64,000 nt of DNA from Methylobacterium planeticum (GCF_008806345.1 NZ_VZZJ01000021.1:1-64000), one strand, 5' to 3'; counted from the stretch's first letter, positions 8,709 through 16,699 are shown. Numbers and translations: made by a program. Notes: generated by a model not told the origin, from the sequence alone.

Positions 8709-9944
8709 TCAAGCCTGATCGAGGCCGTATAGCGAGTGGAGCGTGCGAACGGCAAGCTCCGTATAGGCCGCATCGATCAGGACCGAGAATTTGATCTCGG
8801 AGGTGGTGATCGCCCGGATGTTGATTCCCTTCTGGGCGAGGGCCCGGAACGCCTTGGCGGCGACGCCCGCGTGGCTGCGCATGCCGACGCCGATCGCCGA
8901 GACCTTCACCACCTCGGTGGCGCCCTCGATCTGGCCGTAGCCGATCGTCTCGCGCTGCTGGTCGAGGATGGTGCGGGTGCGCTCGTAATCGGCCTCCGGC
9001 ACCGTGAAGGTCATGTCCGTGGTCGACTGGTCCCCGGACACGGTCTGGATGATCATGTCGACGTTGATGTTGGCGTCCGCGAGCGGCCCGAAGATCGCGG
9101 CGGCGACGCCGGGGCTGTCCTTCACCGAGCGGAGCGTGATCTGCGCCTCGTCCTTGGCGAAGGCGATGCCGGTGATGATCTGCTGTTCCACGATGTCGTC
9201 CTCGTCGCAGATGAGGGTGCCGGGACGGGCGGCGTCCGGCGGATCGAAGCTCGAGCGCACGGTGGTCGGCACCCGGTGCACCATGGCGAGTTCCACGGAG
9301 CGGACCTGCAGCACCTTGGCGCCGAGGGAGGCCATCTCCAGCATTTCCTCGAAGGTCACGCGCTCCATGCGCTTGGCCTTCGGCACGATGCGGGGATCGG
9401 TGGTGTAGACCCCGTCGACATCGGTGTAGATGTCGCAGCGCTCGGCCCCGATGGCGGCCGCGACCGCCACCGCGCTGGTATCGGAGCCGCCGCGCCCGAG
9501 CGTCGTGATCCGCCCGGTCTCGGGGTGCAGGCCCTGGAAGCCGGAGATCACCGCGACCTCGCCGCGCTCGAACCCCCGGTCGAGGCGGGTGCTGTCGATG
9601 CCGGCGATGCGGGCCGAGCCGTGCGCGGCGGAGGTCTCGATCGGGACCTGCCAGCCCTGCCAGGAGCGGGCCTTGATGCCGTCCTTCTGCAGGGCGATGG
9701 CCAGGAGGCCGGAGGTGACCTGCTCGCCCGACGCCACCACGGCGTCGTACTCGGCCTCGTCGTAGAGGCCGTTGGCGTCCTTCACCCAGCCGACGAGCTC
9801 GTTCGTCTTGCCCGACATCGCCGAGACCACGACGGCGACGTCGTAGCCGGCCGCGACCTCGCGGGCGACGTGGCGCGCCACGTTGCGGATGCGGTCGACG
9901 TTGGCGACGGAGGTGCCGCCGAATTTCATCACCAAACGGGGCAT
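8709..9944 (-). CDS. lysC: Aspartate kinase
   Basis: Aspartokinase phosphorylates aspartate, the first step to lysine, threonine, methionine and diaminopimelate. The N-terminal kinase motif KFGGTSVANVDRIRNV, the central VISGFQG and LGRGGSDTSAVAVAAAIGA segments, and the YTDVDGVYTTDPR motif are all present, followed by two C-terminal ACT domains (roughly residues 265-411) for feedback control. ATG 9944 gives MPRLVMKFGG, the normal start, and 411 residues. It heads the leftward lysC-ptsP-prfA-prmC set and is divergent from ubiG. Confidence 0.96.
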   Translation of the reverse strand: MPRLVMKFGGTSVANVDRIRNVARHVAREVAAGYDVAVVVSAMSGKTNELVGWVKDANGLYDEAEYDAVVASGEQVTSGLLAIALQKDGIKARSWQGWQVPIETSAAHGSARIAGIDSTRLDRGFERGEVAVISGFQGLHPETGRITTLGRGGSDTSAVAVAAAIGAERCDIYTDVDGVYTTDPRIVPKAKRMERVTFEEMLEMASLGAKVLQVRSVELAMVHRVPTTVRSSFDPPDAARPGTLICDEDDIVEQQIITGIAFAKDEAQITLRSVKDSPGVAAAIFGPLADANINVDMIIQTVSGDQSTTDMTFTVPEADYERTRTILDQQRETIGYGQIEGATEVVKVSAIGVGMRSHAGVAAKAFRALAQKGINIRAITTSEIKFSVLIDAAYTELAVRTLHSLYGLDQA

Positions 9945-10170
9945 GTCGCGTCCGCGTCGATTGCCGTCGAACCTGATCGGGAGCACCGCAGACGAGGCGG
10001 GGCTCGCGCGGCCCGGACCGCAGGATGCGGCTGTACCGGGCCGGGCTTCGGCGGGTACAAGGGGTGCCTCAGCGTGTCAATCGCAGAGCTGCCCGTCCGG
10101 GAGGTCCGGCACGGCTGCGCCCCCGGCGGCTTCGCGCCGGCGCGACATCCTTCGGAGTCCGGCAGAATCG
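9945..10170. promoter_or_regulatory. Divergent lysC/ubiG intergenic region
   Basis: These 226 bp separate two genes transcribed away from each other, so promoters for both must lie here. I could not pick out convincing -35/-10 pairs or operator-like repeats. A short open frame on the minus strand through this stretch has no features of a gene. Confidence 0.5.
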
Positions 10171-10917
10171 ATGAGCCCACAGACAGCCTCCTCCATCGAC
10201 CGCGACGAGGTCGCCCGCTTCGACAGCCTCGCGGCGACGTGGTGGGACGAGCGCGGACCCATGCGGGTGCTGCATCGCTTCAACCCGGTGCGCCTCGCCT
10301 ATATCCGCGACGCGGCCTGCCGGCATTTCGGCCGCGACCCGAGCGCGCCCTTCGCGCTCGAGGGCCTGCGCATCGTCGATGTGGGCTGCGGCGGCGGCGT
10401 GCTCTCCGAGCCGCTGGCGCGCCTCGGCGCCGAGGTCACCGGCCTCGACCCGGCCCCGGCCAACATCCGGGTCGCCCGGGCCCATGCCGAGACGGAGGGC
10501 GTGCGCGTCGATTACCGGGCCGAGACGATCGAGGCGGTCGTCGATGCCGGCGAGCGCTTCGACATCGTCCTCGCCATGGAGGTGGTCGAGCACGTGACCG
10601 ACATGCCGGCCTTCCTGCGCCGGGTTGCCGAGGGCGTGCGGCCCGGCGGGCTGATGTTTGCCGCGACCATCAACCGGACCTTGCGCTCCTTCGCGCTCGC
10701 CATCGTCGGGGCCGAGTACGTCCTCGGCTGGCTGCCGAAGGGAACCCACGATTGGGAGAAGTTCGTCACGCCGGCCGAGCTGACCCGCGCCGTCGAGGCC
10801 GGCGGCCTCACGGTCACCGACACGACCGGCGTCGCCTACAACCCGCTCGGGGATTCCTGGCGCCTCAGCCGCGACACCGCGGTCAACTACATGATCGCGG
10901 CCGAGCGCCCGGCCTGA
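10171..10917 (+). CDS. ubiG: Ubiquinone biosynthesis O-methyltransferase UbiG
   Basis: UbiG carries out both O-methylation steps of the ubiquinone ring using SAM. The 248-residue protein has FDSLAATWWDERGPMRVLHRFNPVRL near the start (the UbiG signature region), the SAM-binding motif VDVGCGGGVLSEPLA at 69-83, LDPAPANIRVARAH, the motif EVVEHVTD, and the C-terminal GTHDWEKFVTPAEL and GVAYNPLGDSWRLS segments characteristic of this family rather than UbiE. The start ATG 10171 precedes SPQTASSIDRDEVARF. Divergent pairing with lysC is a conserved alphaproteobacterial arrangement. Confidence 0.95.
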   Translation: MSPQTASSIDRDEVARFDSLAATWWDERGPMRVLHRFNPVRLAYIRDAACRHFGRDPSAPFALEGLRIVDVGCGGGVLSEPLARLGAEVTGLDPAPANIRVARAHAETEGVRVDYRAETIEAVVDAGERFDIVLAMEVVEHVTDMPAFLRRVAEGVRPGGLMFAATINRTLRSFALAIVGAEYVLGWLPKGTHDWEKFVTPAELTRAVEAGGLTVTDTTGVAYNPLGDSWRLSRDTAVNYMIAAERPA

Positions 10918-10929
10918 ACCGGCGGCGAC

Positions 10930-10959
10930 CTCCTGTCGTTGACCGGTTCACGACAGGAG
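10930..10959. promoter_or_regulatory. Inverted repeat overlapping a ribosome-binding site
   Basis: A perfect 9-bp inverted repeat, ctcctgtcg / cgacaggag, with a 12-base loop lies between ubiG and the PEBP gene. The right arm contains the AGGAG Shine-Dalgarno sequence of the PEBP gene, six bases before its ATG. The hairpin could end the ubiG message or mask the ribosome site; the sequence alone does not say which. Confidence 0.55.
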
Positions 10960-10965
10960 ACAACG

Positions 10966-11538
10966 ATGCTCGAGAAGCTGCCCCACGCGGTCGGCGAGGC
11001 CCTGTCCGGCCTCAAGGCCGGCCTCGAGAAGACCGCCTTCCACGCCGCCTTCGCGGACGCCCCCGCGACCCTGCGCGTCACGAGCGAGGCCTTCGCGGAC
11101 GGGGCGGCGATGCCGGCCCGCTTCACGGAGGACGGCGCCAAGGTCTCGCCGCCGCTCGCCTGGAGCGGGATCCCGACGGAGGCCCGCAGCGTCGCGATCC
11201 TCGCCGAGGACGCCGACAGCCCGACGCCGAAACCCCTGGTGCACCTCATCGTCTTCAACCTCGCGGGCCAGGACGGCAGCCTCGCGGAGGGAGCGCTGGC
11301 GAGCCCGGACGGTCCGGGGGCGCATCACGCTCTCGGCAAGAACAGCTTCCTGAAGGACCAGTACCTGCCCCCGGACCCGCCGACCGGGCACGGCCCGCAC
11401 CGCTACGTGTTCCAGGTCTACGCCCTCGACGGCACCCTCGACCTCGCGGCCTCGCCGGGACGCGGCGCGCTCCTCGGGGCGATGGCCGGCCGCGTCCTCG
11501 CCAAGGGCCAGATCACCGGCACCTACGCCCGGACCTGA
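10966..11538 (+). CDS. PEBP (YbhB/YbcL) family protein
   Basis: A 190-residue cytoplasmic protein of the phosphatidylethanolamine-binding-protein fold. Characteristic segments are GAAMPARFTEDGAKVSPPLAW, ILAEDADSPTPKPLVHLIVFN (the DPD-like ligand pocket, here EDADSP) and GPHRYVFQVYALDGTLDL (the HRY motif). Members bind phospholipid head groups or similar anions; the bacterial role is unclear. The start ATG 10966 follows AGGAGA. It lies 48 bp after ubiG on the same strand and 77 bp before the quinone oxidoreductase gene. Confidence 0.88.
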   Translation: MLEKLPHAVGEALSGLKAGLEKTAFHAAFADAPATLRVTSEAFADGAAMPARFTEDGAKVSPPLAWSGIPTEARSVAILAEDADSPTPKPLVHLIVFNLAGQDGSLAEGALASPDGPGAHHALGKNSFLKDQYLPPDPPTGHGPHRYVFQVYALDGTLDLAASPGRGALLGAMAGRVLAKGQITGTYART

Positions 11539-11615
11539 CGCGCGATTTGCCCCCGAGCCTTGCGGCGACGCGGTTTTCGGTGTGCAAGCGCGGCCGAGAT
11601 CAGTGGAGGCGCACC

Positions 11616-12674
11616 ATGAAGGCATTGCTCTGCACCCGGCTCGGCGGGCCCGAGGACCTGTCGATCGAGACGCTGCCCGACCCCGTCCCGGGGCCCGGCC
11701 AGGCGCTGGTCCGGGTCCGTGCGGCGGCGCTGAACTTCTTCGACACGCTGATCATCGCGGGCCGGTATCAGGTCAAGCCCGAGCTGCCGTTCTCGCCCGG
11801 CGGCGAGGCCTGCGGGGTGGTGGAGGCGCTGGGTTCGGGTGGACGGAACCCGGAGGATCCGGGGCGGACGTCATATGACGTTGAACGAAGTTCATATGAC
11901 GATGGGCGCCGAGACCTTGATTTGTTCCAGGGGATTTCGGTCGGCGACCGGGTGATCGTCCACGAGACGTTCGGCACCTGCCGGGAGCGGGTCGTGGTCG
12001 ATCTGGCCCGGTTGACCCCCGTACCGGAGGTTGTGAGCGACGAGCAGGCGGCCGGCCTGACCATCACCTACGGCACCTCGCTACACGCCCTGCGCGACCG
12101 CGCCCGCCTGCAGCCCGGCGAGACGCTGGCGGTGCTGGGCGCCTCCGGCGGGGTCGGCCTCGCGGCGGTCGAGCTCGGCAAGGTCATGGGGGCCCGGGTC
12201 ATCGCCTGCGCCTCCTCGGAGGAGAAGCTCGCCATCGCCCGCCAGCACGGGGCCGACGAGACCCTCGTGTACAGCCCCGACACCCTGAAGGATGCCCTGC
12301 GCGGCCTCACCGGCGGGCGCGGGGTCGACGTCGTCTACGACGCGGTCGGGGGCGCCTACGCCGAGCCGGCGCTCCGGGCGCTCGCCTGGAAGGGCCGCTT
12401 CCTCGTCGTCGGCTTCGCGGCCGGCGACATCCCGCGCATCCCCCTCAATCTCGTGCTCCTCAGGGGGCTCGACGTCCAGGGCGTGCACTGGGGCGTCTTC
12501 GTCGAGCGGGAGCCCGAGGCCCACCGGGCCAACCAGCGCCAGCTCCTCGCCTGGGTCGCCGAGGGGCGCCTCAGCGCCAAGGTCCACGGCGTCTACCCGA
12601 TGACGGACTACGCCGCAGCGCTCGGGATCCTCAAGCGCCGCGAGGCGGTCGGCAAGGTCCTGCTCCGCCCCTGA
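11616..12674 (+). CDS. Zinc-independent NADPH:quinone oxidoreductase with inserted segment
   Basis: A medium-chain dehydrogenase/reductase of the QOR type, 352 residues. The N-terminal GroES-like domain (MKALLCTRLGGPEDLSIETLP) is followed by the nucleotide-binding VLGASGGVGLAAVELGKVMGARVIA at 173-197. There is no zinc-binding Cys/His set, as in quinone oxidoreductases. Between GVVEALGSG and ISVGDRVIV, where family members normally have a short turn, about 30 extra residues (75-106) are present, rich in S, Y, D and R and coded by codons unlike the rest (TCA, TAT, AGT, CGA, CTT, TTG). The frame is intact. The start ATG 11616 follows TGGAGG. The substrate is unknown. Confidence 0.88.
   Translation: MKALLCTRLGGPEDLSIETLPDPVPGPGQALVRVRAAALNFFDTLIIAGRYQVKPELPFSPGGEACGVVEALGSGGRNPEDPGRTSYDVERSSYDDGRRDLDLFQGISVGDRVIVHETFGTCRERVVVDLARLTPVPEVVSDEQAAGLTITYGTSLHALRDRARLQPGETLAVLGASGGVGLAAVELGKVMGARVIACASSEEKLAIARQHGADETLVYSPDTLKDALRGLTGGRGVDVVYDAVGGAYAEPALRALAWKGRFLVVGFAAGDIPRIPLNLVLLRGLDVQGVHWGVFVEREPEAHRANQRQLLAWVAEGRLSAKVHGVYPMTDYAAALGILKRREAVGKVLLRP
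11838..11934 (+). repeat. In-frame palindrome-bearing insertion in the QOR gene
   Basis: An AT-richer stretch inside a GC-rich gene. It holds the perfect 14-bp palindrome acgtcatatgacgt (11868-11881) and a second copy of tcatatgacg 21 bp on (11892-11901), plus cccgga/tccggg arms at 11849-11863. The length keeps the reading frame. It looks like a small mobile or palindromic element fixed inside a surface turn. The limits are estimated from where the protein leaves and rejoins the family pattern. Confidence 0.65.
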
Positions 12675-12713
12675 GTCGGCCCGCCCCTGAGTCGGCCCGC
12701 CCCTGAGTCGGTC
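12666..12713. repeat. Three 16-bp tandem repeats over the QOR stop codon
   Basis: The unit cgcccctgagtcggcc occurs three times in a row, the last copy with one change (ggtc). The first copy contains the TGA stop of the quinone oxidoreductase gene, so the duplication lies in the 3' untranslated region between two convergent genes. Probably replication slippage. Confidence 0.8.
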
Positions 12714-12745
12714 CGCTCCTGGGGCGGCCCGCTTGCGGGACGGCC

Positions 12746-13759
12746 TCAGAGCAGGCCGCGCGCCTTGGCGAGCGCCACGAGGTCGCCCTGCGGCCGGGCC
12801 CCGATATGCTGGATCACCTCGGCGGCCGCGAGGGCGCCGAGGCGGGCGGCGGTGACGTAGTCGAGCCCGCGCGCGTGGCCCGCCAGGAAGCCCGCCGCGA
12901 ACAGGTCGCCCGCGCCCGTGGTATCGACGACCTCGCGCACGGGCGAGGCCTCGACGGCGCGGATCTCGCCGCCCTTCACCACCACGGAGCCGGCCTCCGA
13001 GCGGGTGACGAGGCCGAGCAGGTGCTTGCCGTGGTTGTCGCGCTCGTCGCGCAGGGCCTTCACGGCGGCCTCCGGGTCGTCGGTCTCGTAGAGGCTCTGC
13101 AACTCGCCGATATTGGCGAACAGGATGTCGATGCTGCCGTCGCGGATCAGGCCCAGGAACTCCTCCCGGTAGCGGCCGACGCAGAACGCGTCCGACAGGG
13201 TCAGCGCCACGGCGTGCCCGGCCTTGTGGGCGATGGCGACGGCCTTGCGGAAGGCGTCCTTCGCCGCCGGCGGATCCCAGAGGTAGCCCTCGAGGTAGGT
13301 GACGCGGGCACGCGCCACCACGGCCTCGTCCACGTCGGCGGGCGAGAGGCCCTGGCAGGCGCCGAGATACGTGTTCATCGTGCGCTCGCCGTCCGGCGTC
13401 ACGAGCACGAAGCAGCGGGCGGTCGCGGGCCCCTCGCCGGCGGGCGCCACGCCGAACTGCACGCCGGTCGCCTTGAGGTCGTGCGCGAACAGGTGCCCCA
13501 GCTCGTCGTCGCGGACCTTGCCGATGAAGCCGGTCCGTGCGCCGAGCGTCGCGGCGCCCACCGCGGTGTTGGCGCCCGAGCCCCCCGAGATGATCGTCGC
13601 CGGCCCCATCGCGCCGAACAGGTCCTCGGCCCGCGCCTCGTCGATGAGCTGCATCGCGCCCTTCGGCACGCCCTGCGCCGCCAGGAAGGCCTCGTCCGTG
13701 CGGGCGATGACGTCCACGATGGCGTTGCCGAGGACGAGAAGATCGAGGGGGGCGGTCAT
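12746..13759 (-). CDS. PfkB-family sugar/nucleoside kinase (adenosine kinase-like)
   Basis: A 337-residue ribokinase-fold ATP-dependent kinase. Signatures are LVLGNAIVDVIARTDEAFL at the start, SGGSGANTAVGAATLGA (the GG motif of PfkB signature 1), and DTTGAGDLFAAGFLAG with catalytic Asp285. The family in Hyphomicrobiales is commonly annotated adenosine kinase, and the order of segments fits that group, but the sugar or nucleoside acted on cannot be read from the sequence. ATG 13759 is chosen over an open frame 20 codons longer. The neighbouring methyltransferase gene ends 52 bp upstream on the same strand. Confidence 0.85.
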   Translation of the reverse strand: MTAPLDLLVLGNAIVDVIARTDEAFLAAQGVPKGAMQLIDEARAEDLFGAMGPATIISGGSGANTAVGAATLGARTGFIGKVRDDELGHLFAHDLKATGVQFGVAPAGEGPATARCFVLVTPDGERTMNTYLGACQGLSPADVDEAVVARARVTYLEGYLWDPPAAKDAFRKAVAIAHKAGHAVALTLSDAFCVGRYREEFLGLIRDGSIDILFANIGELQSLYETDDPEAAVKALRDERDNHGKHLLGLVTRSEAGSVVVKGGEIRAVEASPVREVVDTTGAGDLFAAGFLAGHARGLDYVTAARLGALAAAEVIQHIGARPQGDLVALAKARGLL

Positions 13760-13811
13760 GCGGGCGTCCTGTTTGCGTGGGCGTCGAAGCGCGGGGCGCT
13801 CTCGCACCGGT

Positions 13812-14624
13812 TCAGGCAAGGGTCAAGCCGGCGGGGTCCGCCGCCTCGGAATCCGCGCGGCCCCACCACAGGGTCCAGCGGTCCCGCTCGGTCAGCGGAC
13901 CCTCGCCGGAGAGCCGGGTGCCGATGAACCCGATCAGGTCCTCGAGCTCCGCGTCCGAGAGCGCGTGCAGGATCGAGCGCCCGGTCCGTCCCCGCAGGTC
14001 GGCCGCGAGGGCGGCGAACCCGGCATGGACCTGGCGCGTCTCCCAGGCGCTGCGGCTCCGGACGCCGCCGAAGCCCGCCGCCCTGAGGCCCGCGACCACC
14101 GTCTCCGCCCGCGGCCGCCGCGCCCCCTCGATCGCCAGGAGCCGCGGGCAGCGCTCGAAGAAGTAGCCCCGGAGGTGGTCGGGCGCGCCGGGCAGCGCCA
14201 CGTCCTCGGGGGTGCGGTTCTGCAGGATGACGAGCCCGTGCGGGCGCAGGAGCCGGCGGGCTTCCCGGAAGCAGGCGTCGCGGTCGCCGAGGTGGTGGAT
14301 CAGCGCCCGGGAGAAGACCACGTCGACGCTCGCGCCCGGAAGGCCGGTGGCCCCGGCATCGCCCTCGACGAAGCGGATGCCGGAGAACCCGCGATGGCGC
14401 TCCCGCGCCGCCCCGAGCATCTGCGCCGAGAAATCCACGCCCACCACCGTGGCGGCCCCGAGGCGCTTCCATTCCGCAGCGTAGAGGCCGCCCCCGCAGC
14501 CGATATCGGCGACGTCGAGACCGTCCGGGTCGATGAGGGTTCGGATCGTCTCCGCCCAGTCCGGCGAGACGTCGCGGCTGGCGTAGCTGGTGCGGTTGCG
14601 CTCGGCGTGGAAGTCGATGGGCAT
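13812..14624 (-). CDS. Class I SAM-dependent methyltransferase
   Basis: A 270-residue cytosolic protein with a complete methyltransferase fold: motif I VADIGCGGGLYAAEW at about 38-52, acidic end of strand 2 in VVGVDFSAQML, motif II GDAGATGLPGASVDVVFSRALIHH and post-motif LRPHGLVILQNR. The pattern belongs to the UbiE/Methyltransf_11 group of small-molecule methyltransferases; the substrate is unknown. It is 52 bp upstream of the PfkB kinase gene and may be co-transcribed with it, which would suit a metabolite salvage or repair pair, but that is conjecture. Confidence 0.85.
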   Translation of the reverse strand: MPIDFHAERNRTSYASRDVSPDWAETIRTLIDPDGLDVADIGCGGGLYAAEWKRLGAATVVGVDFSAQMLGAARERHRGFSGIRFVEGDAGATGLPGASVDVVFSRALIHHLGDRDACFREARRLLRPHGLVILQNRTPEDVALPGAPDHLRGYFFERCPRLLAIEGARRPRAETVVAGLRAAGFGGVRSRSAWETRQVHAGFAALAADLRGRTGRSILHALSDAELEDLIGFIGTRLSGEGPLTERDRWTLWWGRADSEAADPAGLTLA

Positions 14625-14686
14625 GCCCGTCTCCTACCGCGCCCGGGCGGTCCGGGCCACGCGCGGGCGGCCCCTGCGCCGCCGCG

Positions 14687-15241
14687 TCAGGTCTCGGGGA
14701 AGAGATCGGCGACCGCCACGCGCAAGCCCGGTGGGGTCAGGTCGACCCAGCCCTCCGAGGCGATGCGGGTCTCGATGATGTCGCCGGTTCCGCGGCGGTG
14801 ATGGATGAGCCGACGCTTGCCCGGGTCGATCATCAGGTAATGCTGGATGCTCGGCAGCCTAAAATAGTCCGCGAGCTTCTGGCCGGCATCGATGCCCCGG
14901 GTTCCCGGGGACATCACCTCGACGACGATGATCGGGGTCGCGGCGCAGACGGCGTCGTCGTCGAGCGGTTCGCCGCACTGAACCAGGGCGTCCGGTTCGT
15001 AGGCCGTCACGTCGTCGACGCGGACGGTCATGCCGTCCGGGAGCATCTCACAGCGAAGGTCCGCTGCCGCAAGACCGGCCTGGAGGGCGGTCTGCACCCG
15101 GAACTTCGCCCGCGCGTGGCGGGCCCGCTGCGGCGACATCGAAACGACCTCGCCATCGAGCAATTCGTGCCGACCCGGCCTGCCGGCCGCCCAGGCCAGG
15201 AACTCGTCGACCGTCAGCCGTGTCTTCGGTTGCAGGCTCAT
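14687..15241 (-). CDS. Uma2 family (DUF820) putative endonuclease-fold protein
   Basis: The 184-residue sequence matches the Uma2/DUF820 family of restriction-endonuclease-like proteins: MSLQPKTRLTVDEFLAWAAGRPGRHELLDGEVV at the start, VTAYEPDALVQCGEP (the acidic P-D core), TPIIVVEVMSPGT with the conserved E, then KLADYFRLPSIQHYLMIDP. The family is expanded in cyanobacteria and some alphaproteobacteria, often in many copies per genome, and its role is not settled. ATG 15241 fits the family start; the open frame extends upstream without further similarity. It stands 62 bp from the methyltransferase start on the same strand. Confidence 0.85.
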   Translation of the reverse strand: MSLQPKTRLTVDEFLAWAAGRPGRHELLDGEVVSMSPQRARHARAKFRVQTALQAGLAAADLRCEMLPDGMTVRVDDVTAYEPDALVQCGEPLDDDAVCAATPIIVVEVMSPGTRGIDAGQKLADYFRLPSIQHYLMIDPGKRRLIHHRRGTGDIIETRIASEGWVDLTPPGLRVAVADLFPET

Positions 15242-15303
15242 GAGGCGGGACGCTAGCACGGATCCGGAAGCCCACGAAGGCGGCACCGGGACAAAAATCC
15301 CCG

Positions 15304-15702
15304 CTATTGCAGGGTCTTCAGCTCGCACTGCGCGTAGTCTCCGCTGCCCTTCACGTAGGCGTTGAGCTTCTGCAGATAGGCCTCGGCGAGGGGGCGGAAG
15401 GCCTGGAGCTGCAGATTGTAGGCCTGGATCGCATCGTTGTAGCTGTAGGCCTCCCAGCCCGGGCAGCCGTCCTTGGTGCCGAGGCAGGCGGGCTTCTCCG
15501 GGAGCGGCGGCTTCCTCGGCTTGGCTTCGGGCGGGGGCGGCTCCGGGCGGGTGCAGGCGGCCTGAGCCGCGGCATTCCCCGGCGCGGCCGGTGCCGGCTG
15601 GGCGGCCGGGGCGGCTTGAGGGGCCGGCTTCGCAGGGGCTGCCTGAGCCGTGGCGGCTCCGAGCGCGAGGCCGAGCCCCAGCGCGACGCATGTCGGACGC
15701 AT
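15304..15702 (-). CDS. Secreted Pro/Ala-rich hypothetical protein
   Basis: A 132-residue protein with a signal peptide (about residues 1-22, ending AQA-AP), then an Ala/Pro linker, then a P-rich stretch (RPEPPPPEAKPRKPPLPEKP) and a C-terminal helical part with SYNDAIQAYNLQLQAFRPLAEAYLQKLNAYV. Four cysteines after the signal (ACTRPE, PACLG, GCPGW, QCELK) suggest two disulfides in the periplasm. I do not recognise a named family. It lies 89 bp downstream of msrQ on the same strand. Confidence 0.7.
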   Translation of the reverse strand: MRPTCVALGLGLALGAATAQAAPAKPAPQAAPAAQPAPAAPGNAAAQAACTRPEPPPPEAKPRKPPLPEKPACLGTKDGCPGWEAYSYNDAIQAYNLQLQAFRPLAEAYLQKLNAYVKGSGDYAQCELKTLQ

Positions 15703-15791
15703 CGATCGTTTCCCTCGAGCCGCGCGGGCTCCCGCCGCGCTTGTGCCGGCTCGGCGGGGCCGGAGCAAGGCGGCGCTGACGCGCTGGGTCC

Positions 15792-16667
15792 TCACTCGGC
15801 GGGGGCGACGCGGGGGGCCGACGCGGGGCGGCGGGGCGCCGGGCCCTTGCCGCGGGCGAGGTTCACGAGGGGAAGCAGCAGGCCGACCCCCAGCACCCAC
15901 CAGGCGGGGCGGATCACGTAGGAGAAGTCGAGATTGGCGCCCAGCACCGCGCTGGCCGGGACGCCGCTCTTGAGGCCGTACCACGCCGCCTCCAGGAGCG
16001 CGGTGGCGAGGCCGGTGCCGATGGCGAGGCCGAGGAGGGGCAGGGGCGTCGCCCCGGCGCCCCGGCGCTGCAGCAGGCGCCAGCCCATCAGCAGCAGGAA
16101 CAGGCCGGTCCAGAACACCGGGTCCGAGACGTCGATCTTCGATTGCAGGAAGTAGTGCAGCAGCCCGAGCGCCGCGATGGCGTAGACGAGGCGGTGCAGG
16201 CGGTTCCAGCCCTGGCCGAGGCGGCGGATCATGGCGTCCGTCGAGGTGGCCCCGAGGGCGATCAGGCCGAGGAGCGCCACGAAGCCGATCGTCAGGTAGA
16301 TGCGCAGGGCGATCTCGGAGACGACCTTCGTCAGCACGAAGTTCTGGTCCACCACGTAGAGCCCGAGATGGATCACCGCGTAGGCGAGGGCCGTCAGGCC
16401 GAGCATCCGGCGCAGGTTGATCAGCTTCGGCCAGTTCGCGACCCGCCGCAGCGGGGTGACCGCGAGGGACAGGAGCAGGAAGCGGATGCACCACTCGCCG
16501 GTGCCGTGCAGGAGCGCGGTGATCGGCTTGGCGCCGAGGGCGTCGAGGGCGTAGGCGCCCGCGAGGTAGAACCCGGGCGCCAGGGCGGCCAGGAAGGTCG
16601 CGAGCTTGAGGAGCGACAGGCGGCCGGCGCGGTCGAGCCAGGGAAGCGGCAGCGTCTGTGGGATCAT
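15792..16667 (-). CDS. msrQ: MsrQ heme-binding membrane subunit of methionine-sulfoxide reductase
   Basis: MsrQ (YedZ) is the inner-membrane b-type cytochrome that feeds electrons from the respiratory chain to periplasmic MsrP, which repairs oxidised methionines. The protein has about six to eight hydrophobic helices and the ferric-reductase-like core: TGEWCIRFLLLSLAVTPLRR, RRMLGLTALAYAVIHLGLYV (heme His), and QGWNRLHRLVYAIAALGLLHYF (heme His pair). At 291 residues it is longer than the E. coli protein (about 211) because of extra C-terminal helices. ATG 16667 is used. Its catalytic partner msrP is at 60.4 kb, not adjacent as is usual. Confidence 0.88.
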   Translation of the reverse strand: MIPQTLPLPWLDRAGRLSLLKLATFLAALAPGFYLAGAYALDALGAKPITALLHGTGEWCIRFLLLSLAVTPLRRVANWPKLINLRRMLGLTALAYAVIHLGLYVVDQNFVLTKVVSEIALRIYLTIGFVALLGLIALGATSTDAMIRRLGQGWNRLHRLVYAIAALGLLHYFLQSKIDVSDPVFWTGLFLLLMGWRLLQRRGAGATPLPLLGLAIGTGLATALLEAAWYGLKSGVPASAVLGANLDFSYVIRPAWWVLGVGLLLPLVNLARGKGPAPRRPASAPRVAPAE

Positions 16668-16699
16668 GGGCAGGTCAAGCGTCTCGGAGAAGTTGTGCA

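Noticed and set aside
8736..11600. A 1300-codon plus-strand frame running antisense through lysC and ubiG into the quinone oxidoreductase gene
   Set aside because: It is the shadow of lysC and other frames; only its end coincides with the true oxidoreductase gene, which starts at 11616.
15048..15275. Restriction-modification or defence function for the Uma2-type protein
   Set aside because: Uma2/DUF820 proteins have an endonuclease-like fold, but no methyltransferase or defence partner is adjacent, and the neighbouring methyltransferase is of the small-molecule type.
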